A stretch of 64,000 bases of DNA from Bradyrhizobium sp. WSM1743 (GCF_000473065.1 NZ_AXAZ01000024.1:20075-84074), one strand, 5' to 3'. Numbered from the stretch's first letter, positions 9,189-17,958 are shown. Notes: generated from the letters alone by a model not told the origin. Made by a program: numbers and translations.

Positions 9189-9719
9189 TCACTGCACCTT
9201 GCGGCGTGCAGGCGCAGCGACCGGCCGCAATTCCATTCTCGATATGCCTGCTGCGACGTTCACACCTGTCTGCGCCTGGACGGACACCGGCTGCAAGACG
9301 ACCGTGCGATCCGAGCCGCCCAGCAGGAGGTTGGCACCAACTCCGGCGCCGACAGTGCCGCCGGCGGTCGCGCCCGAATAGGTTCCAGCCAAGGCTGCCT
9401 GGCGAAGCGTGGTTGGCGCAAACACGGTCCAAACGAGCTGACCGCCGGACGTGGCTCCTATGTCGAGTCCAAGCGTGCTGACGGTGCCTTCGTAAGCCTC
9501 GCGCGCCCTGCCTCGCGCCGATGCATAGATGCAGCTCAACTGCCGTTGTCCCGCAACAATCATGCCGACTCCGGGCGATATGTTGCACGTGAGTGTGCCG
9601 ACTCTCGAGCGCCCAGCCTCCTGCGCCGTTGCCGGAACCATCGCGAGGACGAGTGCCAAGGCCGCGCAAGCCGTTGCCAAATTGGTCAGCCTAGCTTCGT
9701 TCAGCGTTGTCCTAATCAT
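9189..9719 (-). CDS. DUF992-family secreted protein
   Basis: 176 residues from the ATG at 9719, which has GGAGG four bases upstream; the frame reaches 9809 but the signal peptide begins at the inner start. Residues 1-38 are a basic stretch plus hydrophobic core (ATACAALALVLAMVPATAQ). The mature part (VGTLTCNISPGVGMIVAGQR, LSCIYAS, YEGTVSTLGLDIGATSGGQL, a Gly-rich ATAGGTVGAGVGANLLLGG loop) matches DUF992, exported proteins of alphaproteobacteria with unknown function. The two conserved cysteines (TLTC, LSC) are present and may form a disulfide. Confidence 0.85.
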   Translation of the reverse strand: MIRTTLNEARLTNLATACAALALVLAMVPATAQEAGRSRVGTLTCNISPGVGMIVAGQRQLSCIYASARGRAREAYEGTVSTLGLDIGATSGGQLVWTVFAPTTLRQAALAGTYSGATAGGTVGAGVGANLLLGGSDRTVVLQPVSVQAQTGVNVAAGISRMELRPVAAPARRKVQ

Positions 9720-9917
9720 GGGGCCTCCATCGACGTATTCTGATCGTCCTTCAATGCGCGCGGAGCTAGCGATGTTCCTGTTGATCGGAAGGCGAAGCTC
9801 GAGAAGCACAAGACAAACTCTTGCTTACGGGCCCGGGATGTGGAGCACGCGCGTCCGGCTCTGCGCCGGTGTTGAGTGACGGCGGACATCAAGTGCGCCT
9901 ACTGCACGCAGCCGATG

Positions 9918-10763
9918 TTATGAGTGCTCGCCGCCCATCTGGGCGAGCAGTTCCTCAATGTCGACATCGCGCTGGCCCGCCGCCCTGACGTGGCGGACCT
10001 CAAGACTGTCTGGCCGGAAGCGGTATTCGACCAGCCCGACTTCCTTGATCGCGATCCGGTCCTGCCGCGAATCGTTGATGACGAAGCCGGACGACGGCGC
10101 CCAGACGTGGCGGGTGTGGCGCCAGGTGAAGTCACGGCGCTGGTGCACGTGACCGCTGGCGATGAGACGCAGGTCGACATTTCCGAACATCTCGATCAGC
10201 CGCGCCCGCGCCGGCTGCGGCACGTAGCGGATCGAGGTCTCCGGCGTCTCGGGGTCGTCGGGCAGGTTGAGAAACAGCGGCTTGTGCAGGAACAGCGCGA
10301 CCGGTCTGCGGTCCGTGCGCGCGATCTCTCGGGACAGCCAGTCGAACTGCTCGGCCTCGAAGGCGAGCCCCGAATTCATCACCAGCGAGTTGAGGCCGAT
10401 GAAGCACCAGCCGGCGGCCTCGAACGACCAATGGTCTTCGCCGATGATGTCGCAGAACCCCTGGCGGTGCGTCTCGCTGACCGGCGGCTTCGGCGCCGGC
10501 CCGATCGCGGTCGGATTGTCGCCGATGTCGTGATTGCCGGGGAGGTAGCGGCAGGTGACGGGCAGGGCGTCGTGCAGGCCTTTGGCGAATTCGACGTCGT
10601 CGCGGCTGGTCGGCCCGTCGAACGAGACGTCACCGGTGTTGACGACAAGATCGGGCCTGCCGGCGTCGATGTGCTCGCTGATGCGGTGGAAGTTGGCGAT
10701 CAGACCGGGAAAGCGCCGGCCGAGATGGGTGTCGGAAATCTGGATCAGGCGAAATTCGGGCAT
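9918..10763 (-). CDS. Calcineurin-like metallophosphoesterase
   Basis: 281 residues. It carries the full set of metallophosphoesterase motifs: D-x-H (QISDTHLGRRF), GD-x (VVNTGDVSFDG), GNHD (YLPGNHDIGDN), a His near LFLHKPLF, and the C-terminal GHVH (IASGHVHQRRDF). These bind two metal ions and hydrolyse phosphodiester or phosphomonoester bonds. Overall layout is closest to the CpdA/cAMP phosphodiesterase-like branch, but the substrate cannot be set from sequence. Cytoplasmic, no signal peptide. The next minus-strand gene (10833-11447) lies 69 bases upstream. Confidence 0.88.
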   Translation of the reverse strand: MPEFRLIQISDTHLGRRFPGLIANFHRISEHIDAGRPDLVVNTGDVSFDGPTSRDDVEFAKGLHDALPVTCRYLPGNHDIGDNPTAIGPAPKPPVSETHRQGFCDIIGEDHWSFEAAGWCFIGLNSLVMNSGLAFEAEQFDWLSREIARTDRRPVALFLHKPLFLNLPDDPETPETSIRYVPQPARARLIEMFGNVDLRLIASGHVHQRRDFTWRHTRHVWAPSSGFVINDSRQDRIAIKEVGLVEYRFRPDSLEVRHVRAAGQRDVDIEELLAQMGGEHS

Positions 10764-10832
10764 GCGATCATCCTACCCGCTGTCGCGAGTCGGAACGATG
10801 ACGGCGCCGGCACGGATCGCAACGAACAAAGT

Positions 10833-11447
10833 TTAAAGCACGCGGTAGCGGATCGTGTAGCCGTCCTGCGGGGCGACCGGGCCGGCGAGCGGGGAGGCGA
10901 TGCGGTCGGCGAGGTGCCAGGGGCCGAACTCAACGGAGCGATGCGGCTCGGCCGGCAGGCGGAGGCGGAACTCGAAGGTGCCCCTGCCGGGCAGGTTCAC
11001 GATCAGAACGCGGTCCGCGGTGCGGTGGTTGAGCACCACGGCGCCGCGCAGCTCCGCCCGCCCGTCCGAGAGGTCGCGCACCCCGTCGACCAGCGCCAGT
11101 GTCTGGTTGCGGTCGGTATGCAGCTCGATCTGGCTGTCAGTCACTCCCGTCAGCACCGCCCGGGGCATGCAGATCTCGAACTCGACGGCGGGCTTGGATG
11201 GATTGAGGCCGAGATAGGCAAGGGCAGCGTGGCGCATGTCGTAGGCGGCAAAGGCGAACAGGGCGAGCGCGGCCAAGGCAGCCAGGCCGTGCCGGACGAC
11301 GTCGCGCCAGGTCCGGTAGCTCAAGCGGAAGTAGACCGTCATCGCCAGCGCGACCGCGAGCGCCGCCGCGACACCTGACAGCGCCGACATCAGGATGCCG
11401 AGCTGTCCGCCGGCGGGCTCGGTGAAGAGGCTGGACAAGGTAATCAT
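10833..11447 (-). CDS. Membrane protein of unknown function
   Basis: 204 residues. Two transmembrane helices near the N-terminus (about residues 17-40, LGILMSALSGVAAALAVALAMTV, and 52-70, GLAALAALALFAFAAY) are followed by a soluble beta-rich region of about 130 residues (LTGVTDSQIELHTDRNQTLALVDGVRDLSDGRAELRGAVVLNHR). No known domain is recognised. It is upstream of the metallophosphoesterase in the same direction, so co-transcription is possible. Confidence 0.7.
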   Translation of the reverse strand: MITLSSLFTEPAGGQLGILMSALSGVAAALAVALAMTVYFRLSYRTWRDVVRHGLAALAALALFAFAAYDMRHAALAYLGLNPSKPAVEFEICMPRAVLTGVTDSQIELHTDRNQTLALVDGVRDLSDGRAELRGAVVLNHRTADRVLIVNLPGRGTFEFRLRLPAEPHRSVEFGPWHLADRIASPLAGPVAPQDGYTIRYRVL

Positions 11448-11602
11448 GGCGCCATCTCGCCTCGGGCCTAAGGGGCCGAAATCGCTTTAACTATCGACGC
11501 TTGGTCGCGGAAGCGGGAACGCCGGTTCAAGTCGTTCATTGTCAGCGCCAAGAGTCGCGGCTAATGACGGTCGGCGGCATTTCGCCTCCCGGGAAAGTTC
11601 CG

Positions 11603-12025
11603 ATGTCCGTTCAGATGGTCTTGCTGCCGGTCTTCGTGCAGGTCGCTCTCACCTTCGCGCTTCTGATCGGCATGGTCTTGGCGCGGCGCAAGACCCTGGT
11701 CTCGGGCGAGACCAAAATCCGCGACATTGCGCTGGGCGAGCCGAACTGGCCGAAGGGCGTCACACAAATCGCCAATTGCTACCGCAACCAGTTCGAGCTG
11801 CCGGTGCTGTTCTACGCCCTGATTGCGCTGGCATTGCCCTTGCGCCGCGCCGATCTCTTCATCGTGCTGATGTCCTGGGTGTTCGTGGTGACGCGCTTTG
11901 CCCATGCCGGCGTGTTCGTCTCCTCCAACGATCTCGGCCGCCGCTCCACGATCTGGCTCGCCGGCGTGCTCGTGCTGCTCGCGATGTGGATCTACTTCGC
12001 GCTGAAGCTTTTGCTGCTGATCTGA
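11603..12025 (+). CDS. MAPEG-family membrane protein
   Basis: 140 residues from the ATG at 11603. Four hydrophobic segments are visible: residues 5-25, about 55-80, 82-105 and 115-138. The MAPEG pattern is clear, with the conserved loop containing NWPKGVTQIANCYRNQFELPVLFY after helix 1 (Asn, Arg, Glu-Leu-Pro). MAPEG proteins include glutathione-dependent microsomal transferases and bacterial relatives of uncertain activity. A hairpin element at 12028-12076 follows the stop codon immediately. Confidence 0.85.
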   Translation: MSVQMVLLPVFVQVALTFALLIGMVLARRKTLVSGETKIRDIALGEPNWPKGVTQIANCYRNQFELPVLFYALIALALPLRRADLFIVLMSWVFVVTRFAHAGVFVSSNDLGRRSTIWLAGVLVLLAMWIYFALKLLLLI

Positions 12026-12027
12026 TC

Positions 12028-12076
12028 GCGCATGATCCGGAAAAGTGGATCCCGGTTTTCCGATAAGATCATGCGC
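12028..12076. repeat. Palindromic repeat (GCATGATCCGGAAAA type)
   Basis: Outer arms GCGCATGATC (12028-12037) and GATCATGCGC (12067-12076), with a second inner pairing CCGGAAAA / TTTTCCG. It sits between the MAPEG stop and the next gene's start. It lacks a T-run, so a mobile hairpin element fits better than a plain terminator. Confidence 0.75.
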
Positions 12077-12093
12077 AAAACTGAAAGATTCAA

Positions 12094-13395
12094 ATGACCC
12101 CCGCTGCCCGGCTGTCCGCAGCCATCGAACTGATCGACACAATCGAGAGGGACCGCGTGCCAGCGGCCAAGGCGCTGAAGGAGTGGGGCACCGCGCACCG
12201 CTTCGCCGGCTCCGGCGACCGCGCCGCGATCGCCGGCCTCGTCTGGGACGTGCTGCGCCGCTACGCCTCCAGCGCCTACCTGATGGGTTCCGATACCGCA
12301 CGGGCGCGGCTGATCGGCATGCTCCGCCTCGAGCGCAGCATGGACACGGCCACCATGGCCGCGCTGTTCGACGGCAGCCGGTTTGCGCCGGCTCCACTGA
12401 CCGATGCCGAGCAGGCCGCGCTCGCCTCGCGCTCCCTCAAGGATGCACCTGCTGCGGTCGCCGGCGATTACCCCGAATGGCTCGATCCGCACTTTGCAAA
12501 AGTGTTCGGCGATGACCGCGCCGCAGAGGCCGCCGCGATGGCCAGCCGCGCCCCGCTCGATTTGCGCGTCAACACGCTAAAATCCAATCGCGACAAGGTG
12601 CTGCGCGCGCTTGCTCATCTTCATGCGAAATCGACGCCCTGGTCCGCAACCGGCCTGCGCATCGAGCTTTCGGCCGATGCGCGCAACCCCGGCGTCCAGG
12701 CGGAAGAGGATTTCATCAAGGGCGCAATTGAAGTGCAGGATGAAGGATCCCAGCTTGCGGCCCAATTCACCGCGGCAAAACCCGGCGAGCAGGTGATCGA
12801 TCTCTGCGCCGGCGCCGGCGGCAAGACGCTGGCGCTCGCCGCCTTGATGCAGGGCAAGGGCCGGCTGATCGCGACCGACCGCGATAAGCGCCAGCTTGCC
12901 CCGATCCACGAGCGGCTGTCGCGCGCCGGCGTCCACAATGCCGATGTCCGCACGCCCAAGGGCGAGGCCGATCCGCTGGCCGATATCCGCAGCACCGCCG
13001 ACCTCGTCGTGATCGACGCGCCCTGCACGGGAACCGGCACCTGGCGCCGCAACCCCGATGCCAAATGGCGGATGCGCCCCGGCGCGCTGGAGATCCGCCT
13101 GCGCGACCAGGCCGAGGTGCTGGAGCGTGCGGTGCCGCTGGTGAAGGTGGGTGGCCGCATCGCCTACATCACCTGCTCGGTGCTGGCGGAGGAGAACGGC
13201 GAGCAGGTGAGGGCGTTCGTCGGCCGCCACCCCGAATTCGCGGTCATCCCGCCCGAGCAGACCGCGAGCGTGCTCTGGGACAAGGCGGAAGCGTTCGGCG
13301 AGGCCGCGCTGCAGTCGGCGGAAGGCTGGCTGATGACGCCGCGGCGGACGGGAACGGACGGGTTTTTCGTGTCCATCCTAAAGAAAATCGGCTGA
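12094..13395 (+). CDS. RsmB/NOP-family RNA cytosine-5 methyltransferase
   Basis: 433 residues. An N-terminal NusB-like helical part (residues 1-135) is followed by a Rossmann methyltransferase domain. SAM-binding motif I is VIDLCAGAGGKTLALAALM; the two catalytic cysteines of the m5C family are both present, Cys311 in DAPCTGTGTWRR (motif IV) and Cys361 in YITCSVLAEENGEQV (motif VI). RsmB methylates 16S rRNA in E. coli; many alphaproteobacteria carry two family members, so the exact target is left open. The start follows a hairpin repeat and no strong ribosome site is visible. Confidence 0.92.
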   Translation: MTPAARLSAAIELIDTIERDRVPAAKALKEWGTAHRFAGSGDRAAIAGLVWDVLRRYASSAYLMGSDTARARLIGMLRLERSMDTATMAALFDGSRFAPAPLTDAEQAALASRSLKDAPAAVAGDYPEWLDPHFAKVFGDDRAAEAAAMASRAPLDLRVNTLKSNRDKVLRALAHLHAKSTPWSATGLRIELSADARNPGVQAEEDFIKGAIEVQDEGSQLAAQFTAAKPGEQVIDLCAGAGGKTLALAALMQGKGRLIATDRDKRQLAPIHERLSRAGVHNADVRTPKGEADPLADIRSTADLVVIDAPCTGTGTWRRNPDAKWRMRPGALEIRLRDQAEVLERAVPLVKVGGRIAYITCSVLAEENGEQVRAFVGRHPEFAVIPPEQTASVLWDKAEAFGEAALQSAEGWLMTPRRTGTDGFFVSILKKIG

Positions 13396-13408
13396 TTGTT
13401 CCTCCACA

Positions 13409-13507
13409 GTCATCCGGGGCTCGCGAAGCGAGAACCCGGAATCCATCAAGCCGTGCACCTTGCCGTTCGATGGATTCCGGGGTTCGCCCTACGGGCGCCC
13501 CGGAAGG
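13409..13507. repeat. Palindromic intergenic repeat, relative of 4210-4315
   Basis: GTCATCCGGGGC at the left end, GAACCCGGAATCCATC at 13432-13447 and GATGGATTCCGGGGTTC from 13469. It has the same inner core as the element upstream of guaB but with a different loop and a changed outer arm (GCCCCGGAAGGAAC). It directly follows the methyltransferase gene. Confidence 0.75.
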
Positions 13508-13509
13508 AA

Positions 13510-13553
13510 CAAAACAAAAGCCCCGCAGACCGGATCCCGGTCGCGGGGCTTTC
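13510..13553 (-). terminator. Rho-independent terminator of the cold-shock gene
   Basis: Read on the minus strand: AAAGCCCCGCGACCGGGATC pairs with its complement in the GATCCGGTCTGCGGGGCTTT half, followed by TTGTTTTGTT. This is a strong GC stem with a T-rich tail about 50 bases after the cold-shock stop codon. It abuts the palindromic repeat of the convergent gene. Confidence 0.85.
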
Positions 13554-13604
13554 GAGTTCTAACGTTCTGCCGGTACGTCCGTGGTCAGAACGGTGCGCGG
13601 GCCG

Positions 13605-13814
13605 TTACCCGACGCGGAGATTGTCAGCCGAGGACTTGCCGCTGCGGCGGTCGGCGACGATGTCGAACGAGACCTTTTGGCCCTCATTGAGGGTGGAGAG
13701 GCCGGCGCGCTCGACGGCGCTGATGTGCACGAACACGTCCTTCTGGCCGTCGTCCGGCTGGATGAAACCATAACCCTTTTGGGTGTTGAACCACTTCACG
13801 GTGCCCATAGCCAT
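13605..13814 (-). CDS. Cold-shock protein (CspA family)
   Basis: 69 residues, a single cold-shock OB-fold domain. RNP1 is KGYGFIQPD and RNP2 is DVFVHISAV, with WFNTQKGYGFI at the N-terminus and GQKVSFDIVADRRSGKSSA near the end. It binds single-stranded RNA or DNA and acts as an RNA chaperone in the cytoplasm. The gene has its own promoter about 160 bases upstream, a long leader and a terminator, so it is monocistronic. CspA-type leaders are known to control translation with temperature; that role here is inferred from leader length only. Confidence 0.95.
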   Translation of the reverse strand: MAMGTVKWFNTQKGYGFIQPDDGQKDVFVHISAVERAGLSTLNEGQKVSFDIVADRRSGKSSADNLRVG

Positions 13815-13974
13815 GGGAATTTCCTTTGTTAGAGAGGATACGCACGCGGACCGGTACGCGTCGCTGCGCCCATGATCCTGTTCAGTCGATGTTTGGAGAA
13901 GTCATCTGAAGCGTGCGCGCCCGTCTGTAACGAAGCGAAGCGGCCCAGTCGTTCGGCCAAGTATCGATGATCAC

Positions 13975-14003
13975 AATATAGCGAGGATTTGGGGCTACTT
14001 CAA
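13975..14003 (-). promoter_or_regulatory. Sigma-70-type promoter of the cold-shock gene
   Basis: On the minus strand TTGAAG (13998-14003) and TATATT (13975-13980) are separated by exactly 17 bases. Transcription would start near 13968 and give a leader of about 150 nt before the ATG at 13814. Confidence 0.7.
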
Positions 14004-14073
14004 GGCACCACCCGTGATTCGGGATGTCGCGCGCCTTTGCTATTCTGCGGTGCAAGTGAACCGCGGGGGCGCC

Positions 14074-14406
14074 TCAGTCCACGATGAAGAGCGTGGCGCC
14101 GGTCGTCGTGGAGGACCGGTGCGCGGCGTCGCCGAAATCCGACACCTGGTAGCTCATTCCCGCCGTGAGCTTGAACTTGCGCCCGTCGCGCAGCTCGGAG
14201 TCGAGCTCGCCCTTCAGCACGTAGAGCACGTGACCCCGATCGCACCAGTGGTCGGCCAAGTAGCCCGGCGAATATTCCACCATCCGCACCCGGAGCTCGC
14301 CGATATTGAGCGTGCGCCATTTGGCCTCGCCGCTCTCGCCGGGATGCGTGGTTGCCTCGATCTGGCTCCAGTCGGTGACGGTAAAGGGGGAGGTGGGGAG
14401 TTTCAT
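14074..14406 (-). CDS. DHCW-motif cupin-fold protein
   Basis: 110 residues from the ATG at 14406; the frame runs on upstream to 14622 but there only translates a palindromic repeat. It is a single cupin barrel: YSPGYLADHWCDRGHVLYVLKGEL holds the Asp-His-Cys-Trp sequence that names this small family, and the second half has LTAGMSYQVSDFGDAAHRS. The His residues could bind metal, but no enzyme activity is known for the family. No ribosome site stands out. It is separated from the cold-shock gene by that gene's promoter region. Confidence 0.85.
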   Translation of the reverse strand: MKLPTSPFTVTDWSQIEATTHPGESGEAKWRTLNIGELRVRMVEYSPGYLADHWCDRGHVLYVLKGELDSELRDGRKFKLTAGMSYQVSDFGDAAHRSSTTTGATLFIVD

Positions 14407-14500
14407 GCGGATGATCCTGTTTTCGGAACCGGCGGCGTTGTTGTTAACGCATGCTTGAGCCGCAGTCTCCGTTACCGGAAGCATTGCGCCCGATGTCGGA

Positions 14501-14637
14501 CCGTCATCCTGAGCTGCTCGTCCTGCAACGCAGGACGAGCCTCGAAGGACGACGGCCCGGCTGCATCTCGGCCGTGCATCCTTCGAGGCTCGCCCCGCGT
14601 CGCTGCGCGCCGCAGAGCTCACGCCTCAGGATGACGG
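14501..14637. repeat. Palindromic intergenic repeat (CCGTCATCCTGAG type)
   Basis: Perfect 13-nt outer arms CCGTCATCCTGAG (14501-14513) and CTCAGGATGACGG (14625-14637), with inner copies of TCGAAGGA / TCCTTCGA and GGCTCG-type pairs. It is a third repeat family, distinct from the GAACCCGGAATCCAT elements. Confidence 0.75.
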
Positions 14638-14665
14638 AACGAGAGGGCGAGCAAGGGGCAGAAAA

Positions 14666-15037
14666 TCACCCCACCAAATGGTTCGCCGACCCCTGCACGA
14701 TCAGCCCTGCCTCATTCACCCGCAGATATTCGCAGATCTTCTTGCCCCGCTCGTTCTCGTAGAACACCACGATGCTATCTGGGCTGACGAACAGATCGAT
14801 CAGCGAGAAATGCAGGTTCGGCAACAGTCCGAGCGCCTTGCCCCAATAGGCGCGCAAGGCATCCTTGCCGCGCACCGTGCCGCTGGCGTCGAACCCCAGC
14901 GCCGGGATGCGGTCCGAGGTCATCACGGCCGCCTCGTCATAGAGCTTCAGCACGCGCTCGAGATCGCGTGCGTTCCAGGCCTCGACCCAGGTCCGGCCGA
15001 GTGCGGCAAGCGTTGATGGCTGATGATGCTGTGACAT
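14666..15037 (-). CDS. NTF2-like (SnoaL/ketosteroid-isomerase fold) protein
   Basis: 123 residues from the ATG at 15037, preceded by GGGAGAATGCC. The opening pattern TWVEAWNARDLERVLKLYDEAAVMTSD, then GTVRGKDALRAYWGKAL and the beta-strand end (IVVFYENERGKKICEYLRV), is typical of SnoaL-like NTF2 folds. Such proteins are small enzymes or ligand binders; the substrate is not predictable. It is divergent from guaA, with about 140 bases between the two starts for both promoters. Confidence 0.85.
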   Translation of the reverse strand: MSQHHQPSTLAALGRTWVEAWNARDLERVLKLYDEAAVMTSDRIPALGFDASGTVRGKDALRAYWGKALGLLPNLHFSLIDLFVSPDSIVVFYENERGKKICEYLRVNEAGLIVQGSANHLVG

Positions 15038-15178
15038 GGCATTCTCCCTGATTGGCCCCCTTTGTGAGGATGGGGGCATAATAGGTCAATATTGCTGACC
15101 TATATTCCGCCCAAAGAAGCATGTGGGCGCGCCGCCACCGCGGTTGCGGCCCGGGCCGCGCCAGCGTATCTGCTGGCC

Positions 15179-16777
15179 ATGACAGCAGCACAGAACGACC
15201 GCTCCGCGTCGACGCCCTCGGTGGCCTCGGCGCACGACAAGATTCTCATCGTCGACTTCGGCAGCCAGGTGACGCAGCTGATCGCGCGTCGCGTGCGCGA
15301 GGACGGCATTTATTGCGAGATCGTCCCGTTCAACAAGGCAGAAAGCGCCTTCAACGAGATGAAGCCGAAGGCGGTGATCCTCTCCGGCGGCCCGGAATCG
15401 GTGCACGAGGCCGGCTCGCCCCGCGCCCCGCAATTGATCTTCGATTCCGGCGTGCCCGTGATGGGCATCTGCTACGGTCAGATGACCATGGCCGCCCAGC
15501 TGGGCGGCGAGGTCGAGGGCGGCCATCACCGCGAATTCGGCCGTGCCGATGTCGAAGTCAAGGCGCCCAGCAAGCTGTTCGAGGACGTCTGGTCGTCAGG
15601 CGGCAAGAACCAGGTCTGGATGAGCCATGGCGACCGCATCACCAAAATGCCGCCGGGCTTCTCAGTCGCCGGCACCTCGCCGAATGCACCATTCGCGATC
15701 ATCCAGGACGAGACGCGCAAATATTACGGTCTGATGTTCCACCCCGAAGTGGTGCACACGCCCGACGGCGCAAAGCTGATCCGCAACTTCGTCCGCAAGA
15801 TCGCCGGCCTCACCGGCGACTGGACCATGCGCGCCTTCCGCGAAGAGGAGATCGCGAAGATCCGCCAGCAGGTCGGCAAGGGCAGGGTGATCTGCGGCCT
15901 CTCCGGCGGCGTCGATTCCGCGGTCGCAGCCGTCTTGATCCACGAGGCCATCGGCGACCAGCTCACCTGCGTGTTCGTCGATCACGGCCTGATGCGCCTC
16001 AACGAGGCCGAGCAGGTCGTCGACCTGTTCCGCCACCACTACAACATCCCGCTCGTGCACGTGGACGCGTCCAAGCAGTTCCTCGGCGAGCTCGAAGGCG
16101 TCACCGATCCGGAAGCAAAGCGCAAGACCATCGGCCGTCTCTTCATCGAGGTTTTCGAGCAAGAGGCCAAGAAGATCGGCGGCGCCGACTTCCTCGCGCA
16201 AGGCACGCTCTATCCCGACGTGATCGAGAGCGTCTCCTTCACCGGCGGCCCCTCGGTGACGATCAAGTCGCACCACAATGTCGGCGGTTTGCCTGAGCGC
16301 ATGAACATGAAGCTCGTCGAGCCCTTGCGGGAGCTGTTCAAGGACGAGGTGCGCAAGTTAGGGCGCGAACTCGGCCTGCCCGAAATCTTCGTCGGCCGCC
16401 ACCCGTTCCCGGGCCCCGGCCTCGCCATCCGCTGCCCCGGCGAGATCACCAAGGACAAGCTCGACATCCTGCGCAAAGCGGACGCCGTCTACATCGACCA
16501 GATCAGGAAGTACGGCCTCTACGACGAGATCTGGCAGGCCTTCGCCGTGCTGCTCCCGGTGAAGACCGTCGGCGTCATGGGCGACGGCCGCACCTATGAC
16601 TATGTCGTCGGCCTCCGCGCCGTCACCTCCACCGACGGCATGACCGCGGACTTCTACCAGTTCGACATGAAGTTTTTGGGCGAGACCGCCACGCGCATCA
16701 TCAACGAGGTGAAGGGCGTGAATAGGGTGGTGTACGATGTGACGAGCAAGCCGCCTGGGACGATCGAGTGGGAATAA
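15179..16777 (+). CDS. guaA: GMP synthase (glutamine-hydrolysing)
   Basis: 532 residues from the ATG at 15179; the frame reaches 15092 but homology begins at HDKILIVDFGSQVTQLIARRVRE. GuaA aminates XMP to GMP with ATP and glutamine. The N-terminal class I amidotransferase has the nucleophile Cys98 in GICYGQM and the His/Glu of MFHPEV. The central PP-loop ATP pyrophosphatase motif is GLSGGVDSAVAA; the C-terminal dimer domain ends FLGETATRIINEVKGVNRVVYDVTSKPPGTIEWE-type (positions 16676-16774). The 3' end of guaA is a known insertion site for integrative elements, and an integrase remnant follows here. Confidence 0.97.
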   Translation: MTAAQNDRSASTPSVASAHDKILIVDFGSQVTQLIARRVREDGIYCEIVPFNKAESAFNEMKPKAVILSGGPESVHEAGSPRAPQLIFDSGVPVMGICYGQMTMAAQLGGEVEGGHHREFGRADVEVKAPSKLFEDVWSSGGKNQVWMSHGDRITKMPPGFSVAGTSPNAPFAIIQDETRKYYGLMFHPEVVHTPDGAKLIRNFVRKIAGLTGDWTMRAFREEEIAKIRQQVGKGRVICGLSGGVDSAVAAVLIHEAIGDQLTCVFVDHGLMRLNEAEQVVDLFRHHYNIPLVHVDASKQFLGELEGVTDPEAKRKTIGRLFIEVFEQEAKKIGGADFLAQGTLYPDVIESVSFTGGPSVTIKSHHNVGGLPERMNMKLVEPLRELFKDEVRKLGRELGLPEIFVGRHPFPGPGLAIRCPGEITKDKLDILRKADAVYIDQIRKYGLYDEIWQAFAVLLPVKTVGVMGDGRTYDYVVGLRAVTSTDGMTADFYQFDMKFLGETATRIINEVKGVNRVVYDVTSKPPGTIEWE

Positions 16778-16902
16778 TTCAGGCCCGTCCGCGACTATCC
16801 CGCTCTGTCCAATTGCACGACTTAACAGACTGATTTTACGATCGAATTCGTCATCGACATTCGAGAACTATCGGCACGCATAAATCCGGACAGACGGAGC
16901 GC

Positions 16903-17051
16903 CTGACGGTGTCGCCGTCCATTGAAACCATCGATCCCGATCAATACCGTCATGCGCGATGCTGCGTCTGACGGTATTTTTCTTTGTCCAAGTGTTTGGA
17001 AAACAAAGAGATCTCCAGTCAAAAGCGGCTCAAAACTGGCTGACGGTATTT
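16903..17051. repeat. Repeated TGACGGTATT sites upstream of the integrase
   Basis: CTGACGGT at 16903-16910, TGACGGTATT on the minus strand at 16943-16952, and two identical CTGACGGTATTT copies at 16968-16979 and 17040-17051. Short repeats between an attachment gene and an integrase suggest arm-type integrase or excisionase sites, though this is inference. Confidence 0.55.
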
Positions 17052-17068
17052 GCCTGGAGGGAAAGTCC

Positions 17069-17650
17069 TTGCTGACAGACGCTGCGCTTAAGGCGCTGAG
17101 ACCAAAGGAAAAATCGTACAAGGTCACTGACCGTGACGGCATGTACGTGCTTGTGTCGTCCGCCGGGACGCTGTCGTTCCGGCTCGACTACCGTCTGCAT
17201 GGTCGACGCGAGACTGTGGTTCTCGGAAAGTATGGCCCGACAGGGCTGTCGCTCGCACGCGCGCGCGAGAAATGCATCGATGCGAAGCGCGCAGTAGGTG
17301 AAGGTCGCTCACCCGCAATCGAGAAGCAGCGCGAGAAGCGGCGTCTCCTTGAAGCCAGGAGTTTCGGCGAGCTCGGAGAGAAGTGGCTTGTCGCGGCACC
17401 CATGGCCGACGGTACGCGGGCAATGCGGCGATCGATCTTCGAACGCGAGCTGCTTCCCGTCTGGCGCAAGCGCCTTCTTAATGAGATCGCACCGGACGAT
17501 CTCCGTGCCCATTGCGCAGCTATCGTCGAGCGCGGGGCTCCCGCAACAGCGATCCATGTCCGCGATATCGTGAAGCAGATCTACGGGTTCGCGATCCTGC
17601 ATGGCGAGAAGATAGCCAATCCGGCCGACGAGGTAGCCCACCCGGTTTAA
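17069..17650 (+). pseudogene. Truncated tyrosine integrase (P4-like, N-terminal part only)
   Basis: 193 residues from a TTG at 17069 that has GGAGGG upstream; the frame extends further 5' but homology starts at LLTDAALKALRPKEKSYKVTD. This is the arm-type DNA-binding domain (DUF4102) of P4-like integrases, with DYRLHGRRETVVLGKYGPTG and SLARAREKC, then the SAM-like core-binding part (RSFGELGEKWL to KQIYGFAILHGEKIANPADEV). The frame stops at 17650, exactly where the catalytic domain should begin, so the Arg-His-Arg-Tyr residues are missing. It lies right after guaA, which fits an element integrated at the guaA 3' end that has since lost mobility. Confidence 0.8.
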
Positions 17651-17958
17651 TGCCGGACCGAGGCCTATGGTGCGAGAGCGGAAGAGGCGACTGCGTTCGA
17701 CACCAGGTCCGCAAGTTTCAATCCCACATGATCGAACGCTATGCGGTCCACCACGGGCTCGACTGCTATCGGCACAAAGCGCATTGGCTCACCGGCGCGC
17801 GTATCCATCAATCTGTAATCGATCGTACCAAGGGCGCCAACTTACCACCAAGGGTCTCAAAAAATTTTGCTGGAATGACTGCGTAAGAAGCCCAGATCTG
17901 TGCCGCATGCTTTAACGCTGGAATTCCGTGCTTCGGCCGAACTGTGTGAGGTATTGAC
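17651..17958. other. No recognisable gene
   Basis: Sequence between the integrase stop and the next gene. No homology to the missing integrase catalytic domain is visible in any frame, and the short open frames here have no family features. Confidence 0.6.
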
